A stretch of 17,372 nt of DNA, taken from NCBI GenBank assembly GCA_015478945.1, contig JABUQX010002922.1, forward strand, positions 27,501-44,872, written 5' to 3'. Shown here piece after piece: positions 1 through 10,905 of the stretch (positions are counted from its first letter, which is position 1; each line of letters begins with the position of its first letter). A program made the position numbers and the translations under genes. A model generated the notes under the pieces. The model saw only the letters and a program-made list of their open reading frames with translations, was not told the DNA's origin and searched no databases. Source of the DNA: Trachelipus rathkii. Taxonomy: Eukaryota > Arthropoda > Malacostraca > Isopoda > Trachelipodidae.

Positions 1-660
1 GTCTGCCGTTTCATTTAATAGATAGTCTCCTAGTTAACACTTGAGTAGAATGTTATTTCCACCAGAGTGAATTGTCTGTGAGCCTTCTTTGTTGTGTTCG
101 AGGTTTCTCAGTAATTCTAGGCTCAAAATATATCAGTGCAGAGTGGACGTTCGTAAAGGAAATCGACAAATACGTGATCGATAGGTGCTCGTGCCAGCCG
201 CTGCCCTCCTTGCCCCTGACACCAATTCGAATCTAGCGCGTTCTCACATTAATTATATGGGGCGCTGAGTTCGAGCTTCGTCTTGCCTGCGCGACTCATA
301 AAGTAAGGTTTTCGTATATATGTCCTACTGGTCTAGTACTGTATCTAATGACTGCGAGTTGTAGCCCAGCCCTCGGCTTTTACCTTGGACGGATGTCTTA
401 CATTTTATACCTGACTGATTTGTGCGACTTGCCGAGGTACTCTGATTGCAGTATGGAGGTACTACTTATAGACGGGTGATTTCTGTACGATCCTCTAAGT
501 ACTCATTAACGTGCAGAGTTGTCTAAGATATCTCTGTGCAGAAACGTTTCAGAAAGGAGAGTGTCAAAGAGCGGACTGCTAACATGCAGTTATGCAACTT
601 CAAGGGGGCGACATGAGTCCATTGATGCATCGGTGCTGGCTGATATGTACGCGGACACTT
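1..660. other. left flank, non-coding, nothing recognised
   Basis: Mixed-composition DNA with stops in all frames at short intervals. I see no long open frame, RNA gene, transposon end or tandem repeat. A GAATC-containing segment near 223-233 loosely resembles a tRNA T-arm, but no matching acceptor, D or anticodon arm surrounds it. No copies of the 25-bp unit found later in the window are visible here. It is probably single-copy flanking sequence, possibly carrying the same indel errors that affect other parts of the window. Confidence 0.55.
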
Positions 661-674
661 CCTAAAACATCATG

Positions 675-699
675 GGGGAGGAAGATCTTCAAATTCCCC
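675..699. repeat. imperfect inverted repeat around GAAGATCTTC
   Basis: A 10-bp perfect palindrome, GAAGATCTTC (681-690), lies inside outer arms GGGGA (675-679) and TCCCC (695-699). Together they could form a short interrupted hairpin. No T-run or gene end is adjacent, so there is no reason to call it a terminator. It may be a chance structure in purine-rich DNA. Confidence 0.35.
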
Positions 700-843
700 A
701 CAAATTCCGAAAAAGAGAAAGCTGGTTGCTGTTCGCCCTGCAGTCTGTAAGGCTTGATGAGGTAAACATTGGATGGCCATCAGCGAGAGGGGATTTACAG
801 TGAGGGTGAGCGAAGAGAATACGGAAAAGCGCGGTTAGAGGTA

Positions 844-859
844 AACATATACATATGTT
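844..859. repeat. 7-bp inverted repeat AACATAT / ATATGTT
   Basis: Perfect 7-bp arms are separated by the dinucleotide AC. The site is AT-rich and isolated, with no gene beside it. Such near-palindromes are common by chance in AT-rich DNA, so no function is proposed. Confidence 0.35.
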
Positions 860-1060
860 AAATTAAGAGAGACTAGTGAAGCGATGAACAAAGTACATTA
901 AAAGTTCTGACAGATGCTCTAAATAGATAATACAACTCAAGATGTGGAGTGTTTGTGTAGCAAAGAAGAGGAGAAGGAAAAGCGATGATTCTTTGATTGG
1001 TTGCGACAGTCATGAGAGTATAGAAGTCATTTAGATCAAAGTAACTTAGAAAGTGCAACC

Positions 1061-3250
1061 CAAAGATATGCCTGCGCTGTGTGCGTTATTAGCCGATTCT
1101 CCCGTCCGTTCTTAGTCCTCCGAGAGAGGGAACTCATCATCTTCACTGCGAGTTGTCCAGGAGTAATGATTTGTGAGACCCTATAGAGCATTAGGAGGGT
1201 TTAGTCAGGATATATAGGATATTAGTTTTCGTGAGATAAAGATTATAACAATTACTACCTACAGAGTAATGCTTTTGACTGGTCGTGATAAGGTAGGTGT
1301 AGGATGTATTGCTGCCACGCTATATGGTAAACAATCAAGGTAAGAGTCTGACATTTCCATGAGTCAGCACCCGTCCATAATAGTCAACTGCTGGACTACT
1401 GTGTCACATTAACTTTAAACTATGCACCCGATATTTTTCTACGGTTCCTTGCTAAGGTGATTTTTAGGATGGTATAGGATTACCATTCTAATTAGTGATA
1501 TGGTATACCCGCGTATAGTAGACCTTGCCTTATTGTGAGTGATAGTTACATACTATGACAGGGTCATCTAGTATGTACAGTAATGATAACCCAATAGTCT
1601 CAAGTTACTTATGTGCTAACTCTAAGTGCTGCACCTGGGCGTTCTAATAGGTGATATCTATATAGTATTACCGTGAGTGCAGTCAGTACTATATATATAA
1701 CGCTCAACCACTAACCGAAGATTATGAGCCTGACGATGGACAATATATATATATGACTTTTAATAAAATTCTCTGGAGGTTTATATATATTGAAACCTAT
1801 AGTATATTGTGAGTTCACCTACCACTGATTCCAATACTCTGTGATGATCTGGGCTTGATATTTTGGGGTAAATTTATCACTGGGCGGATAAATCATTACT
1901 ATATGGATTTAGTATATATCGTACCTAAGTAACTAATAAGAGAAGATTCATTAAAGTCCTGTACATGTAAAAAGTGCCTTAATATACATGGTGGAAATCA
2001 TTGAGTCTGATATAGAAGATATGACTAAAATAGGCCATCATAACAGGAGTTCTATAGCTGAGCTAAGAGGAAGGTCTGGTGAAGTATAAGAAATCATTAA
2101 TTAAAATAAATTGTTCGTCAGTTTAACGACTTGAGCAAATACTGAGCTAGTATCGAGTCGATCAACCTTAGGTATGAAACATGCGAACACATTGGACAAA
2201 TATTACGCACTGCAGCCTTTTTGTATAATATATGCCGCTGAGATGTAAACAGATAATGTGTGATTATATTTTTGAATCTAACGATATAATAGGTAGCGTA
2301 ACTGGTACTCCATAAAGGTTAGTTTTTGATCAGATATGTTACGATTGACCTATAATAATGAGCTTAATTACAAAAGGAACTCTTGTGCATATAAAATTAG
2401 AACAATTTTTGTATGTGACATGATTAAATTGAGAAGAGTCTGATTTGTTCATCACCATTATCATCTAATGTCACTCTACTTAAGATAAGATTTCTGTCAA
2501 CTAGTGAGAAAAATATCAATATGGAAAATACGAAATTGTATATAAACTCAGTATGATTAATTATATATAGTCTACCTAGGCAGTAACTCTTTCACTACCT
2601 ATAAGCTCAGAAGATAAAGCAACAGGGAAATGATAACTTTCCAAGAATCAGCAGAAAGTTCTGGTACTGTATTGGTAGGACCCAGGAAGTATCCATAACT
2701 CCAAATATAGTCATTAGGAAAGATGACATTATCATAAGCCAGTCTAATAGTCATAAATATAAAATACTACAGTATTAAGTATTCAATGTGCTAAGCTCTG
2801 TCATCATTTGTGACTAAAGTACAGAATTATAATATCGTAATAACTATTAGATTGAATAGTATTATTCTCACAGTTTCTATCAAAAAAGAGCGATCTAAAT
2901 TTGGTAATAGAAAGGAATTGCGAGTTATTTGTCTACGACGATCTAAACTCCGTGAGATGCCGCTATGCGTGCACCTCTATTATCTTGGGCATAGCATCAA
3001 AAAAGGAAATCTCAAAAGGACTGCAGAAATTACAGCCAGTTAGGTGACAAGAGAGATACTATAATTATCTCGAATAATACCCTCTCACATTAAAATACCA
3101 GACAAAAAAAAGTGTAGTTTAGTGAGACGGACATCACTACACCAGTTCTCCAGCTATTGATCAAAGGTTCAATGTAGAGAGAGTTGCATCCTTTAGTGAG
3201 TCTCTCTCTCAAATTGGTTTCATTAATTGAACTAGACAGAATTCTCTAAC
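1061..3250. other. AT-rich, apparently single-copy non-coding flank
   Basis: About 2.2 kb of AT-rich sequence, with the strongest AT bias from about 1.65 to 2.8 kb. Stop codons are dense in all frames. The longest open stretch, 77 codons on the plus strand at 2810-3043, is rich in Ile, Lys, Arg and Asn as expected from translated AT-rich DNA, and has no recognisable domain. I see no tRNA, transposon terminal repeats or 25-bp units. A short (CT)n-type run lies near 3200-3210, just before the change to the satellite-like region. Confidence 0.55.
1690..1790. repeat. short (AT)n tracts
   Basis: Three alternating A/T runs occur within 100 bp: 1690-1699, 1743-1754 (six AT dinucleotides) and 1782-1790. 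They are too short to be called a robust microsatellite but mark the start of the most AT-rich part of the flank. Confidence 0.6.
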
Positions 3251-5610
3251 AGAGATTCTGTGACCGTTACCTTAAGTAACGAGAGCTTTCCGTTCTCAGG
3301 CAGCGGAGACCTGCTCTTCGATTCGCTAAGCCCCAATAATAACCTAGGCGCGCAGACTTACTCTGATTAGCGGACTGTATCTAGCGAGCCACAAGACTAC
3401 ACCGTTCGCTATCCCCATACGATCTTGCCGTGGCCTCAGGAACTTCAGACAACCGCTTCTTGACCTCGCGCGCTGACTAGCTAGGCTGTTGGTTGGCGAC
3501 GGCGTAGTCGATAGGACATTCGTCTCCTAATTTCGAAAGGCTCAACCCTTGCGCAGCTGCGTGATCTAGGTCCCGGCGCGGTGGCCGAGCGTCGCGCTGG
3601 CATTGAGTAAACTGCCTACCTAGTGGCATCCCTTCTTGGTATACCTGATTGATCCTACCCTAACCGCTAGACTCTGCATATTAGTTGCGACGAACGCTTA
3701 AGAGACAGGTCCACTTTTATATCTAATTGTAGTAGATTAGCCAAACCTCTTCCCTGAGTGCTACGGAGCAGTCCTGTGCAGACTCTGAGCCTGCCGTATA
3801 TGCGAGACTGTCGTTCTTGAGCTGGCCTAGCCGTAAGTGCGAGCTCATGCGCTCGGCGCACGTGGTCATCTGCGCCATCAGGTGCGCCCTTCCAACTTAA
3901 CTGTAACATTCCATCTCCTGGTAATGGCAGACACTGAGCTTCCCAATATTTAGATTGCTCACGCTCGCTTCGGCAGTCCTTTTCATTGGCGACTGCCTAG
4001 CTTACGAGCCTTCAATCTCGATTGCCAGTCTGTCCTAATGGATGCCGCCTGTTGTTGACTGCGGTACTGCGCGAGGCAGGTGACGCACATGTCTGACATG
4101 GTGCATGCCGTCTATGCATGCAGTCTCCTCTCCGCTTGAGAGCGTGGGTTGCTCCTCACGGTTAGTGTTGCACGCTTGTTTTATAGATGTGGCTCTCGCT
4201 CTCTCAGAGGCAGTGCCTCTTATACTATAGAGTACTCGCCTGCCTCATGGCAGGTCCTGTCTGTGTGACTGGCTCCTCTTAGGCTCAGCGGACACTGTGC
4301 AATATGTGCTGCTGCGTCCCTGAGTATCCTTCAGCAGCATTCTATGTATCTCGCGTTGCGCGTTAAGGCACGCTTCTGACATAAGGAGAGCCTGCCTATT
4401 GTATACACTTCTTGGGTATACCTGAGGCCCCATACCAGAGACCTCCTCATGTGAGATATATGCATGATAGTGAGAATGACCATATGTGCCAAGTCGGTTC
4501 TGAGATGAATGTTGCCTCAGCCTAAGGGTATGCTCTGTCGTTGAAGACCGTGACAATGTGGATCCACTCATTATGTGCAATCCTTACCTGTTGACGTATG
4601 GCGTGGGCCTACCTATCATGGACACCGTTTCCAGGAGACACGGCTCTTATTGGAGCGTACCTAGGCGTATCGCGATCTTCTTGGTAATTGTTGCACTAGA
4701 CTAGTGGCGGCATGCCTGCCTTTGACTGACTGCCTAGGGCTAGAGCCTCTCGCGTTGAATCTGGCACTGCTCCTTCGGCCAGCTCTCGTTGTCTCCGGTC
4801 CTAGCAATGAGCTGTGTAACTACAGTGACCCATGCAACCTTCTTTTTAGTGTGCCGAACGCTGTCTCAGGGTCAGCTTCTGTGTGGCGCCTGCCTAGCAT
4901 GTGTTTAATTGAGTGACTCTGTGCTCTGACCATATGTCGATCGATGCGCTCTTCTGAGAGTTGCATGTGCATAATGAGCCTGTGTTGAGTCAGTGGGAAG
5001 CTGCTACTGCTAGCAGACGACTCTCAGGTCTGCCTACTAAGCCGACGACTGCTCTCTTGGAAATACTGTGGACTGAGCGCATATAAGCAGCATAGTACTT
5101 ATGACTGTCAGTCAGCCTATATCTATGGACCTGTATTTTGATCGGACTTAGTGTCCGTCTCGGATCGAGCATCGCTAGCCCATATACGATGGAGCATGCA
5201 ACTTTCTTAATCTCGTGCTAACATAGAGCAGTCACTCTGCTTTGCTATTGCCTGGTCTCCCGTATTGCATCAGCAACTTGCTTGTAGCATCTGTTTTCTG
5301 AGGCGTGGCGAGCTCTTGAGACATGTGATTTGCCTGAATAGGCAAGCCCTTCTACGTGAGTTATGACCTGCCTATGAGAGCACGCTGACTTCGCATTCGG
5401 TACACTTTGCCTGCCTAGGGCCAGCCTTCTTGTGTGAACTGCCTGCTGCCAGCAGTCTTGACGATTTTCAAGGCCTAACATAGGCACCTCTTGACATTAG
5501 ACGCACGCTAACCGCGATAGCGAGCGAGCGCTACAGCCTTGTATTTAGCCCGCGAGTGTCTGCTAAGGGCAGCGCGGCATCCATCTCACCTGTGATTATA
5601 GACGCTTAGC
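3251..5610 (+). repeat. degraded edge of the 25-bp satellite array
   Basis: Composition shifts from AT-rich to roughly balanced, and fragments of the 25-bp unit appear, broken by inserted and deleted bases. Examples are CTGCCTACCTAG followed by CTTCTTGG near 3611-3640, GCGACTGCCTAG near 3987, GACTGCCTAGGGCTAG near 4729 and TGCCTGCCTAGGGCCAGCC near 5408-5430. Recurrent TTGACTG and TGCCT words link them. Matches become steadily better to the right and merge into the clear array near 5.61 kb. Open frames here (3667-3909, 4245-4580, 4990-5172 and 5245-5487 on minus; 4704-4916 on plus) have no domains and overlap these remnants, so they are not called as genes. Either this is genuine decay at the array edge, or a stretch of very low consensus accuracy; I favour a large technical contribution. 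The exact left boundary is uncertain by a few hundred bases. Confidence 0.6.
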
Positions 5611-7239
5611 CAGACCAGCCTTGATTTGGCCTCCTAGGCAGCCTCTTGACTGTATTCCCCTACTCCTAGGCAGCTCTGTTGCTTGACTGCCTACCTATGG
5701 CACTTCTTGAATGCCTGCCTAGGCAGCCTGTTTGACTGCCTGCCTAGGCAGCCTCTTGACTGCCTGCCTTGAGGCAAGCTTCTTGACTGGCCTCCCTAGC
5801 AGTACTTCGTTTGACTGCCTTCCCTAGGACAGCCCATCTGTTTGACTGCCTTGCCAAGGCAGATATACTTCTTGACTGTTTGCCTCGAACAGCCTGCTGA
5901 TTGCCTGCCTAGCAGCCTTACTTGAACTGCCTACTAGGCAGCCTCTTGTCTGCCACCTAGGCAGCCTTCTGACTTACCTTACCAAAGGCAGCCTGCTTGA
6001 TTGCGCTGCCTAGGCAGCCTTTCTTGATTGCCTGGCCTAGGGCAAGCCTTTTTGACTGCCTGCCTAGGCAGCCTTCTTGACTGCCTGCCTAGCAGCGTCC
6101 TTGACTGCCTGCCTACCTAAGCAGCCTTATGGACTGCCTACCTAGGCAGCCCGCTTGATTGCCTGCGCTAGGCAGCCTCTTGACTGCCTTTTACCTATGG
6201 TAGCTCTGTACTTGACTTGCCTGCCCTAGGCAGCCTTCTTTGACTGCCTGCTAGGCAGGAATCTCTTTGACTGCCTGCTAGTCAGCCTTCTGACTGCCTG
6301 CTAGGCAGCTTCTCTTGACTTCCTGCTAGGCCGGCTTTCTTGATTGCTTGCCTAGGCAGCCTTCTTGACTGGTTGCCTAATGACAGCTGCGTTAGATGCT
6401 GCTCTAGGCAGCCGTTCTCTGGACTGCATACCTAGGCACCTGCATGATTGCCCTGCCTATTGCAGCCTTCTTTACTGCACTTTTTCCTAGGCCACAATTC
6501 TTGAACATTCTGCTTGCCGTAGACAGACTTGTCTTGAACTGCCCCTGCCAGGCAAGCCTTCGTTTACTGCCTGCCTAGGCAGTACTCTGATTGCACTGCC
6601 TAGCAGCTTTACTTAACTGCACCTGCCAGGCAGCACTATTTTTGATTGCCTGCCTTAGGCAGCCTTCTTGACTGCCTTGCTAGGCAGAATTCTTGACTGC
6701 CTGCCCTAAACCACCCTGTTCTTGACTACCTATCCTAAGGCGCCTTCCCGGACTGCCCTACCAAGGCAGCCTTCTTGACTGGCCTGCCTAGGTAACTTGC
6801 TTGACTGCCTGCCTAGGGCAGCCTACTTGACTGCCTGCCTAGGCAGCCTTCTTGGACTGCCTACCTAGGCAGCCTTTTTGACTGCCTACCTAGGCAGGCT
6901 TCTTGACTGCCTGCCTAGGCAGCCTTCTTGAACTGCCTGCCTAGGCAGCCTTTTGTGACCCTTGGCCTAGGCAGCCTTCTTCGGACTATTCCTACTCTCA
7001 AGCAGCCTTCTTGCTGCCCCCTACCTGGCAGTCTTCTTGACTTGCCATGCTATGGGCCTAAGGCAGCCCGTCTTGACTGCCTGGCCTAGGCAGCCTTTTT
7101 AACTGGCCTGCCCTATGGGCAGTCTTCTTGATTATCTGCCTAGGCAGTCTGCTTGACTGGTTGCCTAGACAGTCGACTTGCTTAATTACGCCTGCCTAGG
7201 CAGTCCCTTCCTTGACTGCCTACCTAGGCAGGCCTTCTT

Positions 7240-7800
7240 GTCTGCCTACCGTAGGCAGCTTCTTGACCTTCACACCAAGCAGCCTGCTTGATTTGCCTGC
7301 CTAGGTAGCCTTCTTGATTGTGCCCGCCTAGGCAGCCTTCTTGACTCCTGCCTAGGCAAGCCTTCTTTGACTCTCTGCCTATTCAACCTGTTTGACTGCC
7401 TACTAGCAGCCTTCGTGACTGCCTACCTAGGCAGCTCTGCATGATTGCCTGCCTGTAGCCAAGCCTTCTTGGACTGCCTTCCCTAGGCAGGCTGCTTGAT
7501 TAGCACTGATAGGAGCTTCTTGAATGCCTGCCTAGGCAGCCTTCTTGACTGCCTGCCTAGCAGCCTTCTTGACTGTCTGCCTAGGCAGCCCTTTGGATCT
7601 TACCGTACCTAAGCAGCCTTCTGACTGCCTACCTAGCTGCCTGCTTGATTGCTGCCTAGGCAGCCTACTGACTGTTTGCCTAGACAGCCTGCAAGTAATT
7701 GCCTGCCTAGGCAGCCTCCTTGACTGCCTACCAGGCAGCCTTCTTGACTGCTACCTAGGCAGCCTTCTGATCTTCCTACCTAGGCAGGCCTGCTGATTTG
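7240..7800 (+). repeat. higher-order cassette A1, left copy
   Basis: The same unit order as the copy at 11824: GTCT start, GACCTTCACACCAAG unit, the CTCTCTGCCTATTCA marker at 7369, a TTCGTGAC junction, a TTCCCTAGG unit, a shortened GATAGG unit, GAATGCC, GACTGTCTGCC, a TACCTAAGCAG unit, and CTGTTTGCCTAGACAG at 7670. Diagnostic substitutions match, but this copy carries many one-base insertions and deletions that are absent from the others. The 83-codon open frame at 7545-7796 falls inside it and exists only because these indels shift the 25-bp phase. Confidence 0.8.
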
Positions 7801-8005
7801 CCTACCTAGGCAAGGCCCTTCTGTGATTGCTCTGCCTAGGAGCCTTCTATTGACTGCCCTGCCTTAGGCAGCCTTCTTGACCGACCTGCACTAGGCAGCC
7901 TGTTTGAAAGGCCTGCTAGCAGCCTAACTGATTGCCAGCCTAGGCAGCCTCTTGACTGCCTGCCTAGAGCAGCCTTCTTGAACTGCCTACCTAGCAGCTC
8001 TTCTT

Positions 8006-8875
8006 GTCTGCCTACCTAGGCAGGCCTTCTTGACTTTCACTACCAAAAAAGGGGAACAGCCTGGGGGCCTTTTTGGGAAAAATTGTGGGCCCTTGCCCTT
8101 ATTATGGGGGGGGGGGGCCCCCAGCTTTTGTATTGCTCTGCCCTAGGTAAGGCCTTCTTGACTGCCCTGCTAGGCAGCCTTCTTGACTGCCTGCCTTAGG
8201 CATCATGTTTGACTGCCTACCTAGGCAGCTTTCGTGACTGGCCTACCTGAGGCAGCCGCTTTGATTGTCTCTGCCTAGGACAGGCCTTTCGTTGACTGAT
8301 GCCTACCAGGCAAAGCCTGCTTCGAATTGGCCTGCCTGGCAGCCTTCTTGAACTGCCTGCCAGGCAGAATTCTTGACTGCCTGCCTAGCGCCTTCTTGGA
8401 TGCCTTGCCTAGGCAGCCTTCGGGGACGTGCACTGCCTAGCAGCTTTCTTGATTGCCGCCTAGGCAGACTTCTTGACTTCCTGCCTAGGCAGCCTGCTTG
8501 ATGGCCTGCCTAGGCAGCCTTCTTGGACTGCCTTACCTAGGCAACCTGCTGAGTTGCCTGCCTAGGGCAGCCTTCTTGCCGCCTTCTAGGAAGAATTTCG
8601 GACTGCCTGCCGTAGGCAGGCCTTCTTGACTGCCTGCCTAGGGAGCCTTCTTGACTGCCTGCCTAGGCAGCTTTCGTTACTGCCTGCCTAGGCAGCCTTC
8701 TCTTGATTCCTCCTTTGCCTTAGGCAGTCTTTCTAACTGCCTACCCTAGGCAGCCTGTTTGACTGCCTGCTTAGGCATTCTTGGTTGCCTGCCTAGGCAG
8801 CCTTCTTGACTGCCTGCCTAGGCAGGCTTTTGTGTTGAACTGCCTGCCTAGGGCAGGCTTCTTGTTGTGCCTGCG
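8006..8875 (+). repeat. higher-order cassette A2-B, left copy
   Basis: GTCT start at 8006, then a homopolymer-distorted ACCAA segment (8036-8135), CATCATGTTT at 8201-8210, a TTTCGTGAC junction, CAGAATTCTT near 8366, a GGCAACCTGCT unit, a CCGCCTTCTAGGAAGAATTTCG unit near 8579, CTTTCGTTACTG near 8671, TTTCTAACTGCC near 8730 and GGCTTTTGTG near 8825. Order and diagnostic substitutions match the copy at 9595. The insertions and deletions do not. Confidence 0.8.
8036..8135. other. homopolymer-distorted segment inside cassette A2
   Basis: Contains AAAAAA, GGGGG, TTTTT, AAAAA and a run of 12 G (8106-8117) followed by 5 C. Read in order, it still follows the cassette (ACCAA, GG, CAGCCTG, ATTG, GCC, AGC, ATTG, CTGCC, AGG), as at 9620-9694, but with homopolymers inflated. 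I infer a local consensus failure rather than an inserted element. Confidence 0.6.
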
Positions 8876-9594
8876 CTAGGCAGCCTTTTATGACTGCACT
8901 GCCTAGGCAGGTTTTTGACTGCCGTGCCTAGGCAGCTTTCTGACTGCTTGCCTAGGCAGCTTCTTGACTGCCTGCCTAGGCAGCTTCTTGACTGCCTGAT
9001 TAGCAGCCTCTGACTCCTGTAGGCAGCCTACTTGACTTCCTGCTAGGCAGCCTTCTTGACTGCCTGCATAGGCAGCCTCTTCCGATTACCTGCCTAGGGC
9101 AGCCTTCTTGACTGACCTACCTAGGCAGCCTTCATTACTGCCGCCTACTTAAGCAGCCTTCTTGACTGCCCACCTAGCAGCCTTATTGACTGCCGCCTAG
9201 GCAGCTTTTCACCTGACTGCCTGCCTAGGCGCCTCTTGACTTTTTGCCTAGACAGCCTGCTTGATTGCCTGCCTAGGCAGCCTTCTTGACTGCCTACCTA
9301 GGCAGCCTTCTTGACTGCCTACCTAGGCAGCCTTCTTGGATGCCTTACCTGGGCAGCCTGCTTGATTGCCTGCCCAGGCAGCCTTCTTGATTGCCTCCCT
9401 AGGCCAGCCTTTTTGACTGCCTGCCTAGCAGCTTCCTTGATGCCTGCCTGTAGGCAGCCTTCATTACTGGCCTGGCCTTAGCAGAATTCTTGAACTGCCT
9501 GCCTAGGCAGCCTTGCTTGGATTGCCTGCCTAGGCAGCCTTCTTGACTGCCTGCCTAGGCAGCCTTCTTGACTGCCTACCTAGGCAGCCTTCTT

Positions 9595-10358
9595 GTCTGC
9601 CTACCTAGGCAGCCTTCTTGACTTCCTACCTAGGCAGCCTGCTTGATTGCCTGCCTAGGCAGCCTTCTTGATTGCCTGCCTAGGCAGCCTTCTTGACTGC
9701 CTGCCTAGGCAGCCTTCTTGACTGCCTGCCTAGGCATCATGTTTGACTGCCTACCTAGGCAGCCTTCGTGACTGCCTACCTAGGCAGCCTGCTTGATTGC
9801 CTGCCTAGACAGCCTTCTTGACTGCCTACCTAGGCAGCCTGCTTGATTGCCTGCCTAGGCAGCCTTCTTGACTGCCTGCCTAGGCAGAATTCTTGACTGC
9901 CTGCCTAGGCAGCCTTCTTGACTGCCTGCCTAGGCAGCCTTCGTGACTTCCTGCCTAGGCAGCTTTCTTGATTGCCTGCCTAGGCAGCCTTCTTGACTGT
10001 TTGCCTAGACAGCCTGCTAGATTGCCTGCCTAGGCAGCCTTCTTGACTGCCTACCTAGGCAACCTGCTTGATTGCCTGCCTAGGCAGCCTTCTTGACCGC
10101 CTTCCTAGGAAGAATTCGTGACTGCCTGCCTAGGCAGCCTTCTTGACTGCCTGCCTAGGCAGCTTTCGTTACTGCCTGCCTAGGCAGCCTTCTTGATTGC
10201 CTGCCTAGGCAGTTTCCTAACTGCCTGCCTAGGCAGCCTGTTTGACTGCCTGCCTAGGCAGCCTTCTTGTTTGCCTGCCTAGGCAGCCTTCTTGACTGCC
10301 TGCCTAGGCAGGCTTTTTGACTGCCTGCCTAGGCAGCTTTCTTGACTGCCTGCCTAGG
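9595..10358 (+). repeat. higher-order cassette A2-B, reference copy
   Basis: Starts like A1 (GTCT unit at 9595, GACTTCCTACC at 9620, two GATT units) but carries the marker CATCATGTTT at 9735-9744 where A1 has CTCTCTGCC. It continues with a CCTTCGT unit, a CAGAATTCTT unit (9870), a GACTTCCTGCC unit (9945), the CTGTT/GACAG unit (9995), a GGCAACCTGCTT unit (10045), a GACCGCCTTCC unit with GAAGAATTCGT (10095), a CTTTCGTTACTG junction (10145-10173), a TTTCCTAACTG junction (10213) and units ending in GGCTTTTT and GGCTTCTT. The same order recurs from 8006 and from 15084. Confidence 0.85.
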
Positions 10359-10784
10359 CAGGCTTCTTGACTGCCTGCCTAGGCAGCCTTCTTGACTGCC
10401 TGCCTAGGCAGCCCTTTTCTTGACTTGCCTTGCCCAGGCAGGCTTTTTGACTGCCTGCCTAGGCAGCCTTCTTGACTGCCTGCCTAGGCAGCCTGCTTGA
10501 TTACCTGCCTAGGCAGCCTTCTTGACTGCCTACCTAGGCAGCCTTCTTGAATGCCTACCTAAGCAGCCTTCTTGACTGCCTACCTAGGCAGCCTTATTGA
10601 CTGCCTGCCTAGGCAGCCTTCCTGACTGCCTGCCTAGGCAGCCTTCTTGACTGTTTGCCTAGACAGCCTGCTTGATTGCCTGCCTAGGCAGCCTTCTTGA
10701 CTGCCTGCCTAGGCAGCCTTCTTGACTGCCTGCCTAGGCAGCCTTTTTGATTGCCTGCCTAGGCAGCCTGCTTGACTGCCTGCC

Positions 10785-10816
10785 TAGGCAGCCTTATATG
10801 TAGGCAGCCTTATATG
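10785..10816 (+). repeat. two 16-bp truncated repeat units
   Basis: TAGGCAGCCTTATATG occurs twice in direct tandem (10785-10800 and 10801-10816), then TAGGCAGCC starts once more at 10817. Each short unit lacks the left arm (GACTGCCTGCC) and so cannot form the palindrome. It lies inside the clean core, so it is less likely to be a read error than similar irregularities elsewhere. Confidence 0.75.
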
Positions 10817-10905
10817 TAGGCAGCCTTCTTGATTGCCTGCCTAGGCAGCCTTCTTGACTGCCTGCCTAGGCAGCCTTCTTGACTGCCTGCCTAGGCAGCC
10901 TTCTT

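Larger units (their letters stand above)
661..1060. other. purine-rich non-coding patch with small inverted repeats
   Basis: The plus strand is rich in G and A here, with runs such as GGGGGAGGAAG near 674, GAAAAAGAGAAAG near 709 and GAAGAGGAGAAGGAAAAG near 964. It reads more cleanly than its surroundings. A 61-codon frame on the minus strand (873-1058) is open mainly because that strand is pyrimidine-rich; it shows no domain, signal peptide or recognisable motif, so I do not call it a gene. Two small inverted repeats are listed separately. It could be an untranslated or intronic fragment, but nothing in the sequence decides this. Confidence 0.4.

Noticed and set aside
873..1058. 61-codon open frame on the minus strand
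   Set aside because: Short, no recognisable motif, and open mainly because the strand is pyrimidine-rich.
1743..1790. TATA-type promoter
   Set aside because: The AT runs are low-complexity, and no transcript start, gene or other promoter element is nearby.
2810..3043. 77-codon open frame on the plus strand
   Set aside because: Composition is that of translated AT-rich DNA; there is no domain, no signal and no neighbouring gene.
1..3250. Transposable element adjoining the array
   Set aside because: I could not see terminal inverted or direct repeats, target-site duplication, poly-A tail or transposase/reverse-transcriptase motifs. A database search would be needed to exclude a decayed element.
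3575..3660. tRNA-like segment (GGTGGCCGAGCG resembles an A box)
   Set aside because: No closing D-stem, anticodon arm, T-arm or acceptor pairing follows, and the region is degraded repeat.
4245..4580. 111-codon open frame on the minus strand, the longest in the window
   Set aside because: Lies in the degraded array edge with repeat fragments around it, is rich in Ser, His and Arg without any pattern I recognise, and the sequence accuracy there is doubtful.
4704..4916. 70-codon leucine-rich open frame that might be a membrane peptide
   Set aside because: It begins within a recognisable repeat fragment (GACTGCCTAGGGC), and leucine-rich translation is expected from CTG/CCT-rich repeat DNA.
8100..8125. 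G-quadruplex or inserted GC element at the 12-G run
   Set aside because: The surrounding order matches cassette A2 with inflated homopolymers, so a consensus error is more likely.
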